Shown piece after piece: positions 54,798-63,725 of a stretch of 64,000 nt of DNA. The notes under the pieces were generated by a model. That model did not search any database and had not been told where the DNA came from. It saw only the letters and a program-made list of their open reading frames with translations. The stretch spans positions 1 to 64,000 of the forward strand of contig NZ_JOIX01000023.1 in the NCBI RefSeq assembly GCF_000720175.1, read 5' to 3'. The translations under genes were made by a program, and so were the position numbers. Numbering within the stretch: the stretch's first letter is position 1; each line of letters opens with the position of its first letter. Origin of the DNA: Streptomyces sp. NRRL S-337 (lineage in GTDB: Bacteria; Actinomycetota; Actinomycetes; Streptomycetales; Streptomycetaceae).

Positions 54798-56254
54798 CAG
54801 AGGCCGTACTCCTTCCAGCGGCGGTCCACGAGGGCCGCCGTGCGCGGGTCGGACTCGACCATGTCCGGCCAGCCCCCGTCCCTCGTGTAGCCCTCCTCGG
54901 GCCACTTCTTCGTCGCGTCGATGCCCGCCTTGCCGCCCCAGAACTGCTGGTAGGAGGCGTGGTCGAGGTGGTCGACGGGGCCTTCGACGACGGTCAGGTC
55001 GCGGGCGTAGTCGGTGTTGCCGAGGGCCCGCCAGGAGACCTCGTGGAGGTCGTGGACGTCGCAGTCGGCGTCCACGACCACGATCAGCTTGGTCAGCGAC
55101 ATCATGTGGGCGCCCCAGATGGCGTGCATGACCTTCTGTGCGTGCTTGGGGTACTTCTTGTCGATCGAGACGATCGCGCAGTTGTGGAAACCGCCGGACT
55201 CGGGGAGGTGGTAGTCCACGATGTCCGGGACGATGATCTTGAGCAGGGGGAGGAAGAAGCGTTCCGTCGCGCGGCCGAGTGGGCCGTCCTCGGTCGGCGG
55301 GCGGCCGACGACGATCGACTGGAGCAGCGGCCGCTTGCGCATCGTCACGCAGTCGATGGTCAGCGCCGGGAACGGCTCCTGCGGCGTGTAGAAGCCGGTG
55401 TGGTCGCCGAACGGGCCCTCCGGGAGCATCTCGCCGGGCTCCAGCCAGCCCTCGATGACGACCTCGGCGTGCGCCGGGACCTGGAGCGGGACGGTCTTGC
55501 AGTCGACCATCTCGATGCGCTTGCCCTGGAGGAAGCCGGCGAAGAGGTATTCGTCGATGTCGCCGGGGAGCGGGGCGGTGGAGGCGTAGGTGACGGCCGG
55601 CGGGCAGCCGAAGGCGATGGCGACCGGCAGCTTCTCACCGCGCTTGGCGGCCACCTGGTAGTGGTTGCGGCTGTCCTTGTGGATCTGCCAGTGCATCCCG
55701 ATGGTGCGCTTGTCGTGGCGCTGGAGGCGGTAGAGGCCGAGGTTGCGGACGCCGGTTTCGGGGTGCTTGGTGTGGGTGAGGCCGAGGTTGAAGAACGAGC
55801 CGCCGTCCTTGGGCCAGGTGAAGAGGGCGGGGAGCTGGTCCAGGTCGACGTCGTCGCCGGTGAGCACGACCTCCTGGACGGGGGCGCTCTCGCCCTTGAC
55901 CTTCTTCGGCGGCACGTGCGTCATGCCGGCGAGCTTGCCGAACGCCTCGCGGATCCCCACGAAGCCGTGCGGCAGTTCGGGCTTGAGCAGGCCGCCGATC
56001 TTGGCGCTGATGTCCTCGTACGCCTTGAGGCCGAGGGCCTTGAGGAGGCGGCGGTCGGTGCCGTAGACGTTCATGGCGAGGGGCATCGCCGTGCCCTTGA
56101 CGTTCTCGAAGAGCAGCGCGGGGCCGCCGGCCTTCTGCACCCGGTCCACGATCTCGCCGACTTCGAGATACGGGTCGACCTCGGCCTTGATGCGCTTGAG
56201 GTCGCCTTCCCGCTCAAGAGCGCGCAGGAACGAGCGGAGATCGTCGTAAGCCAT
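54797..56254 (-). CDS. mqnL: UbiD-type menaquinone decarboxylase
   Basis: 485 residues, the full UbiD length. Prenylated-FMN decarboxylase that removes the ring carboxylate in late menaquinone synthesis. Family segments: ALFTWPKDGGSFFNLGLTHTKHPETG, RNLGLYRLQ, the E/R/E region with EGPFGDHTGFYTPQEPFP, and VDADCDVHDLHEVSWRALGN. Upstream gene of the ubiD-ubiA pair; the UbiX homologue at 51837 supplies its cofactor. ATG 56254. Confidence 0.9.
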   Translation of the reverse strand: MAYDDLRSFLRALEREGDLKRIKAEVDPYLEVGEIVDRVQKAGGPALLFENVKGTAMPLAMNVYGTDRRLLKALGLKAYEDISAKIGGLLKPELPHGFVGIREAFGKLAGMTHVPPKKVKGESAPVQEVVLTGDDVDLDQLPALFTWPKDGGSFFNLGLTHTKHPETGVRNLGLYRLQRHDKRTIGMHWQIHKDSRNHYQVAAKRGEKLPVAIAFGCPPAVTYASTAPLPGDIDEYLFAGFLQGKRIEMVDCKTVPLQVPAHAEVVIEGWLEPGEMLPEGPFGDHTGFYTPQEPFPALTIDCVTMRKRPLLQSIVVGRPPTEDGPLGRATERFFLPLLKIIVPDIVDYHLPESGGFHNCAIVSIDKKYPKHAQKVMHAIWGAHMMSLTKLIVVVDADCDVHDLHEVSWRALGNTDYARDLTVVEGPVDHLDHASYQQFWGGKAGIDATKKWPEEGYTRDGGWPDMVESDPRTAALVDRRWKEYGL

Positions 56255-56342
56255 GCGTTCCAGTATCAGGTACGCACTACCCTGAGCGGGTCACCGGGCC
56301 CTGCCGAGGGCCCGCCGTCGTCCGCAGGGGGCCCGTTCCGCA

Positions 56343-56783
56343 ATGCTCAGGTATCTGCCGTTCCTTCTGGTGCTGGCACTGTGGATCTACGCGTTCATCG
56401 ACTGCCTCAACACCCCCGAATCGCAGGTCCGCGGGCTGCCGAAGGTGATCTGGGTGATCGTCATCCTGCTCTTCGGCGAGGTGCTGATCGGTCCGATCGC
56501 GTGGCTGGTGGCGGGCAAGCAGCGGTACCCGGTGGCGGGCGGGGGCGGCAGTACGCCCTCGGAGTGGCACCGCAACCACAGCACGAAGTGGGTGGCGCCG
56601 GACGACAATCCGGAGTTCCTGCGTTCCCTCAAGGAGGAGAACAAGAAGGACGAGGCGCTGCTGAAGGACTGGGAGGCGGATCTGCGGCGCCGCGAGGAGG
56701 AGCTGCGGCGCAAGAGCGGCGAGGCGTCGGAGGGCAACAACGGCACCAACGGGGACACGCCGCCGCCGGCGAAGGACCACTAG
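56343..56783 (+). CDS. PLDc_N-domain membrane protein
   Basis: 146 residues. Two N-terminal membrane helices (YLPFLLVLALWIYAFIDCL and VIWVIVILLFGEVLIGPIAWLVAG) form the PLD-nuclease N-terminal domain; no phospholipase HKD motif follows. A coiled-coil stretch rich in Lys/Glu (about 97-130) ends the protein. ATG 56343. Divergent from the UbiD gene. Function unknown, probably a small membrane scaffold. Confidence 0.85.
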   Translation: MLRYLPFLLVLALWIYAFIDCLNTPESQVRGLPKVIWVIVILLFGEVLIGPIAWLVAGKQRYPVAGGGGSTPSEWHRNHSTKWVAPDDNPEFLRSLKEENKKDEALLKDWEADLRRREEELRRKSGEASEGNNGTNGDTPPPAKDH

Positions 56784-56855
56784 GACGCTTCCAGGGTCTC
56801 CCGGGCCGTCAATTCGGTGGCTCCGCCGCTGCGGCGTCGGCCAGGATGACCGCTC

Positions 56856-57473
56856 ATGAGCACCGTCCCGCACCACAGCGCCGAGCCCGTCTGTCGTATC
56901 CGCGCCCGTTACACCGAACGGACCGTCACCGTCTATCAGGCGTACGCACCGGAGCTGGGGCTGCCGGCGGCGCGGGACGGGCGGTTCCCGGTGGCGTGGA
57001 AGCGGGAGCGGATGACGTGGATCAAGCCGTCGTTCCTGTGGATGATGTACCGCTGCGGCTGGGCGTCCAAGGCCGGGCAGGAGACGGTGCTGGCGGTCGA
57101 GATCGACCGGGCGGGTTTTGACTGGGCGCTCGGGCATGCGTGTCTGTCGCACTACGACCGGGACGAGCACGCGGACCGGGATGCCTGGCGGCGGCAGTTG
57201 CGGGAGTCGCCGGCGCGGGTGCAGTGGGACCCGGAGCGCGATCTGTGGTTGCGGGCGCTGCCGTACCGTTCGCTGCAGCTGGGGCTGGCGGGGGAGGCGT
57301 CGCGGGGTTACGCGGACGAGTGGACGGTGGGGATCACGGACGTGACGGAGCTGGCGCGTGAGGTGCGGGCGCGCATGGCCGCGGGGGACGTGACGGGGGC
57401 GGCCGGGTTGCTGCCCGAGGAGCGTCCGTACCCTGCACCCGAGGGAACTCCGGGGCTCGGCCGCGTGTCCTGA
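56856..57473 (+). CDS. DUF4291 protein
   Basis: 205 residues, cytosolic. Hallmark: RMTWIKPSFLWMMYRCGWA near residue 52, TVYQAYAPELG before it, and VQWDPERDLWLRALPYRSLQLGL after it. DUF4291 has no assigned activity that I know of; the conserved Lys/Trp/Met/Arg surface suggests a nucleic-acid or nucleotide ligand. ATG 56856. Confidence 0.88.
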   Translation: MSTVPHHSAEPVCRIRARYTERTVTVYQAYAPELGLPAARDGRFPVAWKRERMTWIKPSFLWMMYRCGWASKAGQETVLAVEIDRAGFDWALGHACLSHYDRDEHADRDAWRRQLRESPARVQWDPERDLWLRALPYRSLQLGLAGEASRGYADEWTVGITDVTELAREVRARMAAGDVTGAAGLLPEERPYPAPEGTPGLGRVS

Positions 57474-57687
57474 GGCGGCCCGGCAAACGCGTAATTCCGG
57501 CCACCGCGCGGTCCGTGGGGGACTGCTTCGTGTGGCGTATGGGACGTAGCGCGGTCTGGCCAACTCACGGCTGTTCATGGCCAATTGACGGACCGTACAG
57601 ACGCCTCCCCCTGCCCGGGAAACTCCCCCGCCGCCACAGTCATGTCGGCCCACTGAGGGCTCACGCGACTCAGGGAGAGTGGCACAT

Positions 57688-59115
57688 ATGCCCGACATGA
57701 CCCGACGCAGACTCCTCGGCTCCGCGGCCGGCGCGGTCGGTGGCGCCGCCGCGCTGACTCTGCTGCCGCCCAGCGTTCAAAAGGCCGTCGCCGCCGGACC
57801 CGCACGTCACGGTTCGCTGCACGACGTCGAGCACGTCGTCATGCTCATGCAGGAAAACCGGTCGTTCGACCACTACTTCGGCACACTGCGCGGGGTCCGT
57901 GGTTTCGCCGACCCGGACGCGCTGACGCTCCCGGACGGCCGTGACGTCTTCCACCAGCCGGACGCGGAGAATCCGGACGGCTATCTGCTGCCGTTCCGGC
58001 TCAACACCCACACGTCCAGCGCGCAGGCCATTCCCTCCACGAGTCATGCCTGGTCGGTGCAGCACGAGGCGTGGAACGGCGGGAAGATGGACCGCTGGCT
58101 GCCGGCGCACCGCAAGGCGGACGGGGTCAACGGCCCGTATGTGATGGGCTATCACACACGGGAGGACATCCCCTTCCAGTTCGCGCTGGCGGAGGCGTTC
58201 ACGCTGTGCGACAACTACTTCTGCTCGGTCTTCGGGCCGACCTGGCCGAACCGGCTGTACTGGATGACCGGCACGCTGGACCCGGGCGGCACGATGGGCG
58301 GGCCGGTGCTGAACAACACCGCGCCGAAGCCGTACCGCTGGACGACGTACGCGGAGCGGTTGGAGGCCGCGGGGATCAGCTGGAAGGTGTACCAGGAGGA
58401 GGACGACTACGGCTGCAACCTGCTGGAGCAGTTCCAGACGTTCCGGGACTCCCAGCCGGGTGATCCGCTGTACGAGCGGGGGGTGCGGCCGCAGCCGGCC
58501 GGCACGTTCGAGGACGACGCCCGCAACGACCGGCTGCCGGCGGTGTCGTGGCTGATCCCGACGAGTCACCAGTCGGAACACCCGGACTATCTGCCGGCGG
58601 CCGGCGCGGACTATGTGGCGCAGAAGCTGGAGGCGATCGCGTCGAATCCGCGGGTGTGGGCGAAGACGGTCTTCATCCTCAACTACGACGAGAACGACGG
58701 GCTCTTCGACCATGTGCCGCCGCCGGTGCCGCCGCCGGGGACCAGGGACGAGTTCGTCGGGGGGCTGCCGATCGGCGGTGGCTTCCGGGTGCCGTGTCTG
58801 ATCGTGTCGCCGTGGACGGTGGGCGGCTGGGCGGCCGGTGACCCGTTCGACCACACGTCGGTGCTGCAGTTCCTGGAGCGCTGGACGGGTGTGCAGGAGC
58901 CGAACATCAGTGACTGGCGGCGGGCGGCGTTCGGCGATCTGACGTCGGCATTCGGCTTCCGGCACGCGGCGCGCCGGCCGCCGTGGCTGCCGGACGACAC
59001 GGCGGAGCAGCTGGCGGAGGCGCAGTGGGAGGTGGCGCATCTGCCGAAACCGACGCTGCCGGGGGCCGGGCAGGTGCCGCCACGGCAGGAGCGGGGGCGG
59101 CGCAGGCGGCGGTGA
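57688..59115 (+). CDS. Tat-exported phospholipase C (phosphoesterase)
   Basis: 475 residues. Twin-arginine signal: MTRRRLLGSAAGAVGGAAALTLLPP, then AVAAG. Mature protein is the non-haemolytic PlcC/acid-phosphatase-like phosphoesterase: active-site start VEHVVMLMQENRSFDHYFG with the nucleophile region, TWPNRLYWMTGT, and metal ligands in LNYDENDGLFDH. It hydrolyses phospholipids or other phosphoesters outside the cell. ATG 57688 (57697 possible) with ggga 12 bases upstream. The C-terminus is Arg-rich (RQERGRRRRR). Confidence 0.92.
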   Translation: MPDMTRRRLLGSAAGAVGGAAALTLLPPSVQKAVAAGPARHGSLHDVEHVVMLMQENRSFDHYFGTLRGVRGFADPDALTLPDGRDVFHQPDAENPDGYLLPFRLNTHTSSAQAIPSTSHAWSVQHEAWNGGKMDRWLPAHRKADGVNGPYVMGYHTREDIPFQFALAEAFTLCDNYFCSVFGPTWPNRLYWMTGTLDPGGTMGGPVLNNTAPKPYRWTTYAERLEAAGISWKVYQEEDDYGCNLLEQFQTFRDSQPGDPLYERGVRPQPAGTFEDDARNDRLPAVSWLIPTSHQSEHPDYLPAAGADYVAQKLEAIASNPRVWAKTVFILNYDENDGLFDHVPPPVPPPGTRDEFVGGLPIGGGFRVPCLIVSPWTVGGWAAGDPFDHTSVLQFLERWTGVQEPNISDWRRAAFGDLTSAFGFRHAARRPPWLPDDTAEQLAEAQWEVAHLPKPTLPGAGQVPPRQERGRRRRR

Positions 59116-59180
59116 GGTCGTGGCCGGCGGCGCGGACGGGCCGGGGCGGAAGCCGGGCCGGGTTCCGGCCGCGAGGACGA

Positions 59181-59223
59181 CGGTGCCGTACGGGTTCGCC
59201 CGAGGGCTTTCCGTACGGCACCG
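59181..59223. terminator. bidirectional terminator
   Basis: cggtgccgtacgg (59181-59193) pairs perfectly with ccgtacggcaccg (59211-59223), between convergent genes. Confidence 0.85.
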
Positions 59224-59240
59224 GGTGGGATGCGGGTGGT

Positions 59241-60326
59241 TCAGACGCCGGCGTAGGAGTGCAGGCCGGTGACGAAGATGTTCACGCCGTAGTAGTTGAA
59301 GAGGTAGCAGGCGAAGGCGATCAGGCCGAGCCAGGCGGCCTTGCGGCCCTTCCAGCCGGCGGTGGCGCGGGCGTGCAGGTAGCAGGCGTAGGCGACCCAG
59401 GTGATGAAGGACCAGACCTCCTTGGGGTCCCAGCCCCAGTAGCGGCCCCAGGCGGCCTCGGCCCAGATGGCACCCGCGATGATCGTGAACGTCCACAGGG
59501 GGAAGACGGTGGCGTTGACGCGGTAGGCGAACTTGTCGAGGGACGCGGCGGAGGGCAGCCGCTCCAGGACGGAGGCGGCGAAGGCGCCGGGCTGCTTGCC
59601 GGCGGGGTCGGCGAGCTTGGCCTCGTGGCGGTCACGGAAGAGGAACAGCAGGGTGGCGACGGCGCCGAGGTAGAGGACGGCGCCGGAGAGGATCGCGCAG
59701 CTGACGTGGATCCACAGCCAGTACGAGTGCAGCGCGGGGACGAGCTGGTCGCTGGCGGTGTAGAGCACGGAGACGGCGAGGCCGAGATCGAGCAGGACGG
59801 TGGTGACCAGGGGCAGGCCGATCCACCGGACGTTCTTCCCCAGGACGAGCAGCAGCAGGTAGATGCCGGTGGCGACGGCGGCGAAGGTGGTGGAGAACTC
59901 GTACATGTTGCCCCAGGGGGCACGCTGTACGGACAGGGCACGGGTGACGACGCCGCCGACGTGGAGCGCCCAGGCGAGGACGGTCAGCGAGATGGCGATG
60001 CGGCCGTAGAGGTCGCCCTTCTCGGTGCCGCCGGCGGCGCCGGGGCCGTCGGGGACGTCGCGGCTGCCGGCCGCGGACTTGGTGATGACCTTGGGCCGTT
60101 CCAGTACGGCGGTGCCGCCGCTCTGCCGGGCCGTGACGGTGGCGGGCGCCGAGGCGGTGGCGTTCGGGGTGAGGGCGGCGGCGGTGCGGCCGACCTTGCT
60201 GCGGCTGCCGAACACCCACTCGGCCATGTGCGCGACGAAGGCGAGGGTGTAGATCGCCATGGCCGAATAGACCAGGACATTGCTGTTGTGCGCCAGTGTC
60301 TCGTTGGCTGCGGCGGCGAGGTTCAC
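59241..60326 (-). CDS. ccsB: cytochrome c biogenesis protein CcsB (ResC)
   Basis: 361 residues, about eight membrane helices. The Trp-rich haem-handling WWD-type segment is WGRYWGWDPKEVWSFITW, with flanking His residues (HSYWLWIHV; HVGGVV). With ResB it moves haem to the outside and joins it to apocytochrome c. The start overlaps the resB stop (GTGA). Last gene of the unit. Confidence 0.93.
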   Translation of the reverse strand: MNLAAAANETLAHNSNVLVYSAMAIYTLAFVAHMAEWVFGSRSKVGRTAAALTPNATASAPATVTARQSGGTAVLERPKVITKSAAGSRDVPDGPGAAGGTEKGDLYGRIAISLTVLAWALHVGGVVTRALSVQRAPWGNMYEFSTTFAAVATGIYLLLLVLGKNVRWIGLPLVTTVLLDLGLAVSVLYTASDQLVPALHSYWLWIHVSCAILSGAVLYLGAVATLLFLFRDRHEAKLADPAGKQPGAFAASVLERLPSAASLDKFAYRVNATVFPLWTFTIIAGAIWAEAAWGRYWGWDPKEVWSFITWVAYACYLHARATAGWKGRKAAWLGLIAFACYLFNYYGVNIFVTGLHSYAGV

Positions 60327-62125
60327 GCGCGCGCTCCTTCGGAGGGATCAGCAGGACCGTCAGAGTCGGTGGGCTCCGCGGGGTCTTCGGAGGGGGTGGC
60401 GGGGGCAGTCCCGGGGTCCGGGGTGGCCTCGGGGTCCCGGGTGGTTTCGGCGTCCGGGTCGGGGTGCGGGGCGAGCGGGGCGTCGGGCTCCAGGGCCGCG
60501 GCGAGGTCGCCGAGTTCCTCGGGGAGGCGGGCGGACTCGCTGCGGCCGAGTCCGGCCATCTCGACGACGGTGACGCCGTTCTCCCCGCGCTCGGCGCGGA
60601 CCCAGACGCGGCGCCGCTGAATGAAGAGGGAGCCGGCCAGGCCGAGCAGGGCGGCGACCGCGCCGGTGAGGGCGAGGCCGTTGCCGGGCTGGTGGCTGAT
60701 CTTGAAGCTGGCCCAGGTCTTGACGCCGTGGAAGGTGATGCTGCCGTCGCCGCCGGGGAGCTTCATGGTCTCGCCGGGCTTCATCATCTGGGCGACCGCC
60801 CGGCCGTCGATCTTGTACTGCTTCAGGTTCTTCTTGTCGAGCTGGTAGACGTTCTGCGGCAGCCCGGAGGCGACGCCCAGGTCGCCGTGGTACGCGGTGA
60901 GCACCAGGCGGGGATTGTCGAGCGCCGGGAAGGTGGAGAACATCGAGCCGGAGCCCTTGCCGCCGAAGGTGGGGACGAAGAAGCCCTGGAAGCCGAGCTG
61001 GTTGGGCCTGTCGTCCTTCGTCCGGGCGCCGGGGACCTTGACGACACCGGTGGAGGTGAAGTTCTTCGGGTCCTGGGGGAGGAAGGGGACGGCGCCGTTG
61101 TAGACGGTCTTGCCGCGGCCGTCCTTGACGGTGACGTCGGGCGCGTAGCCGTGGGAGAGCAGGTAGACCTTGGAGCCGGCGATGTCGAGGGGGGTGTTCA
61201 CCTCGATGGTGGTCTTGTGTTCCTTGCCGTCGGCGCCGGAGAAGTACCGGATATGGGCGCGGAAGATCCGCGGGGTGCCCTTCTGCGGGCCGGTGCGTTC
61301 GTAGGTCGCGTCGAACTTGTCGAGGGTGAAGCCGAACGGCTCCATGGTGTCGGTGTCGAAGAAGGCACCGGATTTGAAGTCGTCGTACTGGGTGAGGCTG
61401 TTGGCGAAGCCGTCGCCCTCGGTGATCAGCTTGCCGCCTTCGGACTTCCACAGGCTGCCGACGGCGAACGCGACGAGCATCACGATCAGCGCGACGTGGA
61501 AGACGAGGTTGCCGACCTCGCGCAGGTAGCCCTTCTCGGCGGCGACCGCGGTGCCGGCCCGGTGGGCGCGGAAGCGGCGCTTCTTCAGCATCCGCTCGGC
61601 GGCGGCGAGCACGTCGTCGGGTGCGGCGTCGGTGCGCCAGGTGGTGTACGCGGGCAGCCGGGTCAGCCGGCGGGGCGCGGCCGGGGGGCGGCCGCGGAGC
61701 TGGCCGACGAACTGCCAGCTGCGCGGGACGATGCAGCCGATCAGGGAGATGAACAGCAGCAGGTAGATGGCGGAGAACCACACCGAGCTGTAGACGTGGA
61801 ACATCCCCAGCTTGTCGTAGACGTCGCCGAGGGTGGGGTGGTCGGCCTTGAACTGGTCGACCTTGACGGGGTCGATGCTGGTCTGCGGGATCAGCGAGCC
61901 GGGGATGGCGCCGACCGACAGCAGGAAGAGCAGCAGCAGCGCGACCCGCATGGAGGTCAGCTGCCGCCAGAACCAGCGGGCCCAGCCGACCGGGCCGAGC
62001 GAGGGCAGGGTGACGTCTTCGCGGGGCGCCGTGGAGAGCTGGGAGCCGGCCGCGCCGAGGTCGGCGCCCGCGTCGTCGGCGCCGGGCGCGCCGGGGTCGC
62101 GGGGGGTGTCGGTCTTGGTGGACAT
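60323..62125 (-). CDS. resB: cytochrome c biogenesis protein ResB
   Basis: 600 residues. Three helices at the N-terminal side, a large extracellular domain (about 200-480), a fourth helix near 495-515 (LALTGAVAALLGLAGSLFIQR) and a cytosolic acidic Pro/Ser tail. Segments LPSLGPVGWARWFWRQLTSMRVALLLLFLLSVGAIPGSL are typical. Works with CcsB in System II haem ligation. ATG 62125, three bases after ccdA. Confidence 0.93.
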   Translation of the reverse strand: MSTKTDTPRDPGAPGADDAGADLGAAGSQLSTAPREDVTLPSLGPVGWARWFWRQLTSMRVALLLLFLLSVGAIPGSLIPQTSIDPVKVDQFKADHPTLGDVYDKLGMFHVYSSVWFSAIYLLLFISLIGCIVPRSWQFVGQLRGRPPAAPRRLTRLPAYTTWRTDAAPDDVLAAAERMLKKRRFRAHRAGTAVAAEKGYLREVGNLVFHVALIVMLVAFAVGSLWKSEGGKLITEGDGFANSLTQYDDFKSGAFFDTDTMEPFGFTLDKFDATYERTGPQKGTPRIFRAHIRYFSGADGKEHKTTIEVNTPLDIAGSKVYLLSHGYAPDVTVKDGRGKTVYNGAVPFLPQDPKNFTSTGVVKVPGARTKDDRPNQLGFQGFFVPTFGGKGSGSMFSTFPALDNPRLVLTAYHGDLGVASGLPQNVYQLDKKNLKQYKIDGRAVAQMMKPGETMKLPGGDGSITFHGVKTWASFKISHQPGNGLALTGAVAALLGLAGSLFIQRRRVWVRAERGENGVTVVEMAGLGRSESARLPEELGDLAAALEPDAPLAPHPDPDAETTRDPEATPDPGTAPATPSEDPAEPTDSDGPADPSEGARA

Positions 62126-62128
62126 CGA

Positions 62129-62893
62129 TCAGATCCCAACGGTGGAGCTTTGGGTCCAGCTCTGGAGCTCGGACATCAGGCTGTCCCAGATGCCGGTGAC
62201 GAGGAGGACGCCGAGGGCGACCATCATGCCGCCGCCGATCCGCATCACCCACTGGTAGTGCCGTTTGACCCAGCCGAAGGCGCCGAGGACGCGACGGAAG
62301 GCCAGGGCGACGGCGATGAACGGCACGCCGAGGCCGAAGCAGTAGGCGACGGTGAGCAGGGCGCCACGGCCGGCGCTGGCGTCGTAGAAGGAGAGGGTCT
62401 GGACGGCGGCGAAGGTGGGGCCGAGGCAGGGGGTCCAGCCGACGCCGAAGAGGACGCCGAGGAGCGGCGCGCCGGCCAGGCCCATGGCGGGCTTCTTGTG
62501 GAAGCGGAATTCGCGCTGCCCGAAGCGTTGCAGGACGCCGGCGAAGGTCAGGCCGAAGAGGATCAGCAAGGCGCCGAGGACGCGGGAGATGACGTCCTTG
62601 TACTCCAGCAGGGTCTTGCCGAAGAAGCCGAAGAGGGCGCCGCCGGAGACGAAGACGGCGGTGAATCCGAGGATGAAGAGGCCGGCGCCGGCGAGCATCC
62701 GGCCGCGGCGGGCCTCGCCGAGGTCGGTGCCGGTGACCCCGGTCACGTACGACATGTAGCCGGGGACCAGCGGCAGGACGCAGGGGGAGAAGAAGGAGAC
62801 GAGGCCGGCGAGGAGCGCGAGGGGGACGGCGGCGAGGAGGGTGCCGGAGACGACGGTGTGGTCGGCGGCGACGGCGAGCTGGGTGAGTTCCAT
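62129..62893 (-). CDS. ccdA: cytochrome c biogenesis protein CcdA
   Basis: 254 residues, six membrane helices of the DsbD/CcdA type. It carries reducing power from cytosolic thioredoxin through the two conserved Cys (SFFSPCVLPL and GVGWTPCLGP) to ResA outside. ATG 62893, eleven bases after the resA-like gene. Confidence 0.94.
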   Translation of the reverse strand: MELTQLAVAADHTVVSGTLLAAVPLALLAGLVSFFSPCVLPLVPGYMSYVTGVTGTDLGEARRGRMLAGAGLFILGFTAVFVSGGALFGFFGKTLLEYKDVISRVLGALLILFGLTFAGVLQRFGQREFRFHKKPAMGLAGAPLLGVLFGVGWTPCLGPTFAAVQTLSFYDASAGRGALLTVAYCFGLGVPFIAVALAFRRVLGAFGWVKRHYQWVMRIGGGMMVALGVLLVTGIWDSLMSELQSWTQSSTVGI

Positions 62894-62904
62894 CTCTGGC
62901 GGGA

Positions 62905-63516
62905 TCACTTCTCGGCGATCAGCGGCTTGACCATGCTGCGCAGTTCGTCCTCGGTGAGCGGGCCGATCGAGCGGGCGGCGATCTTGCCGTGCCGGTCGAT
63001 GGCGATCGTGGAGGGGATGGACTGCGGGTTGAGGCTGCCCTTGGGGAAGCGCAGCATGAGCCGGCCGGTGGGGTCGAACAGGCTCGGGTAGGGCACCTTG
63101 TGCTCTTCCTCGAAGCTGGTGGCCTGGGACTTCTGGGAGTCGCGGGTGTTGATGCCGAGGAACTGGACGCCCTTGCCCTTGGTCTCCTTGGCCACCTTGG
63201 CGAAGTTGGGCGCCTCGGCGATGCAGGGGCCGCACCACGAGCCCCAGACGTTGAGGATGACGACCTTGCCCTTGTAGTCGGCGACGTCGAGCTGCTTGCC
63301 GGTGGTGGTCTCGCCGGACAGGTCGGGGGCGGGCTGCCGGTCGGCCTTCTTGACGGTGTCGACGCCGTCCTTGCCCTGGACGAAACGGGTCTGGGCCGAG
63401 CCTCCGGAAGCACCGTCCCCGCAGGCGCTCAAGCACAGCGAGGCGGCCGCGGCCCCTGCGGCGAACAGCAGGATCCGGTGGCGGCGCGTGCGGCGGCGTG
63501 GGGCGTCAGCACTCAT
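62905..63516 (-). CDS. resA: TlpA/ResA-like thioredoxin lipoprotein
   Basis: 203 residues. Signal with lipobox L-S-A-C32, so lipid-anchored on the outer face; then a thioredoxin-fold TlpA/AhpC-TSA domain with the redox pair in WGSWCGPC (Cys95, Cys98). It reduces the haem-binding Cys of apocytochrome c, receiving electrons from CcdA. First gene of resA-ccdA-resB-ccsB. ATG 63516 after a purine-poor leader. Confidence 0.93.
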   Translation of the reverse strand: MSADAPRRRTRRHRILLFAAGAAAASLCLSACGDGASGGSAQTRFVQGKDGVDTVKKADRQPAPDLSGETTTGKQLDVADYKGKVVILNVWGSWCGPCIAEAPNFAKVAKETKGKGVQFLGINTRDSQKSQATSFEEEHKVPYPSLFDPTGRLMLRFPKGSLNPQSIPSTIAIDRHGKIAARSIGPLTEDELRSMVKPLIAEK

Positions 63517-63640
63517 GTGAAAAGTTTCGCATGGGCCGATTCCGGATCTTCCGCGCCCCCCTCGCCCGGCCTGTCCCCGACCGAAGGGGCATGTCAGGCG
63601 GCGGGGTGGCGTGCGCGCGGGGCCGGACCGGTACGGTGCG

Positions 63641-63725
63641 CGGTCACGCGGTCACGCGGTCACGCGGTCACGCGGTCACGCGGTCACGCGGTCACGCGGT
63701 CACGCGGTCACGCGGTCACGCGGTC
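63641..63725. repeat. 8-bp tandem repeat, 10 perfect copies
   Basis: cggtcacg ten times without error (63641-63720), plus cggtc. The stop codon of the minus-strand gene below (63716-63718) is inside the last copy. Confidence 0.98.

Noticed and set aside
57474..57687. PHO box (tandem GTTCACC) before phospholipase C
   Set aside because: The best candidate (ctcacggctgttcat near 57570) has a 10-base instead of 11-base repeat and poor half-sites, so phosphate control is not supported.
63516..63715. Plus-strand protein running through the 8-bp array
   Set aside because: It only translates the repeat (a cyclic 8-residue pattern) and opposes resA; no ribosome site or conserved domain.
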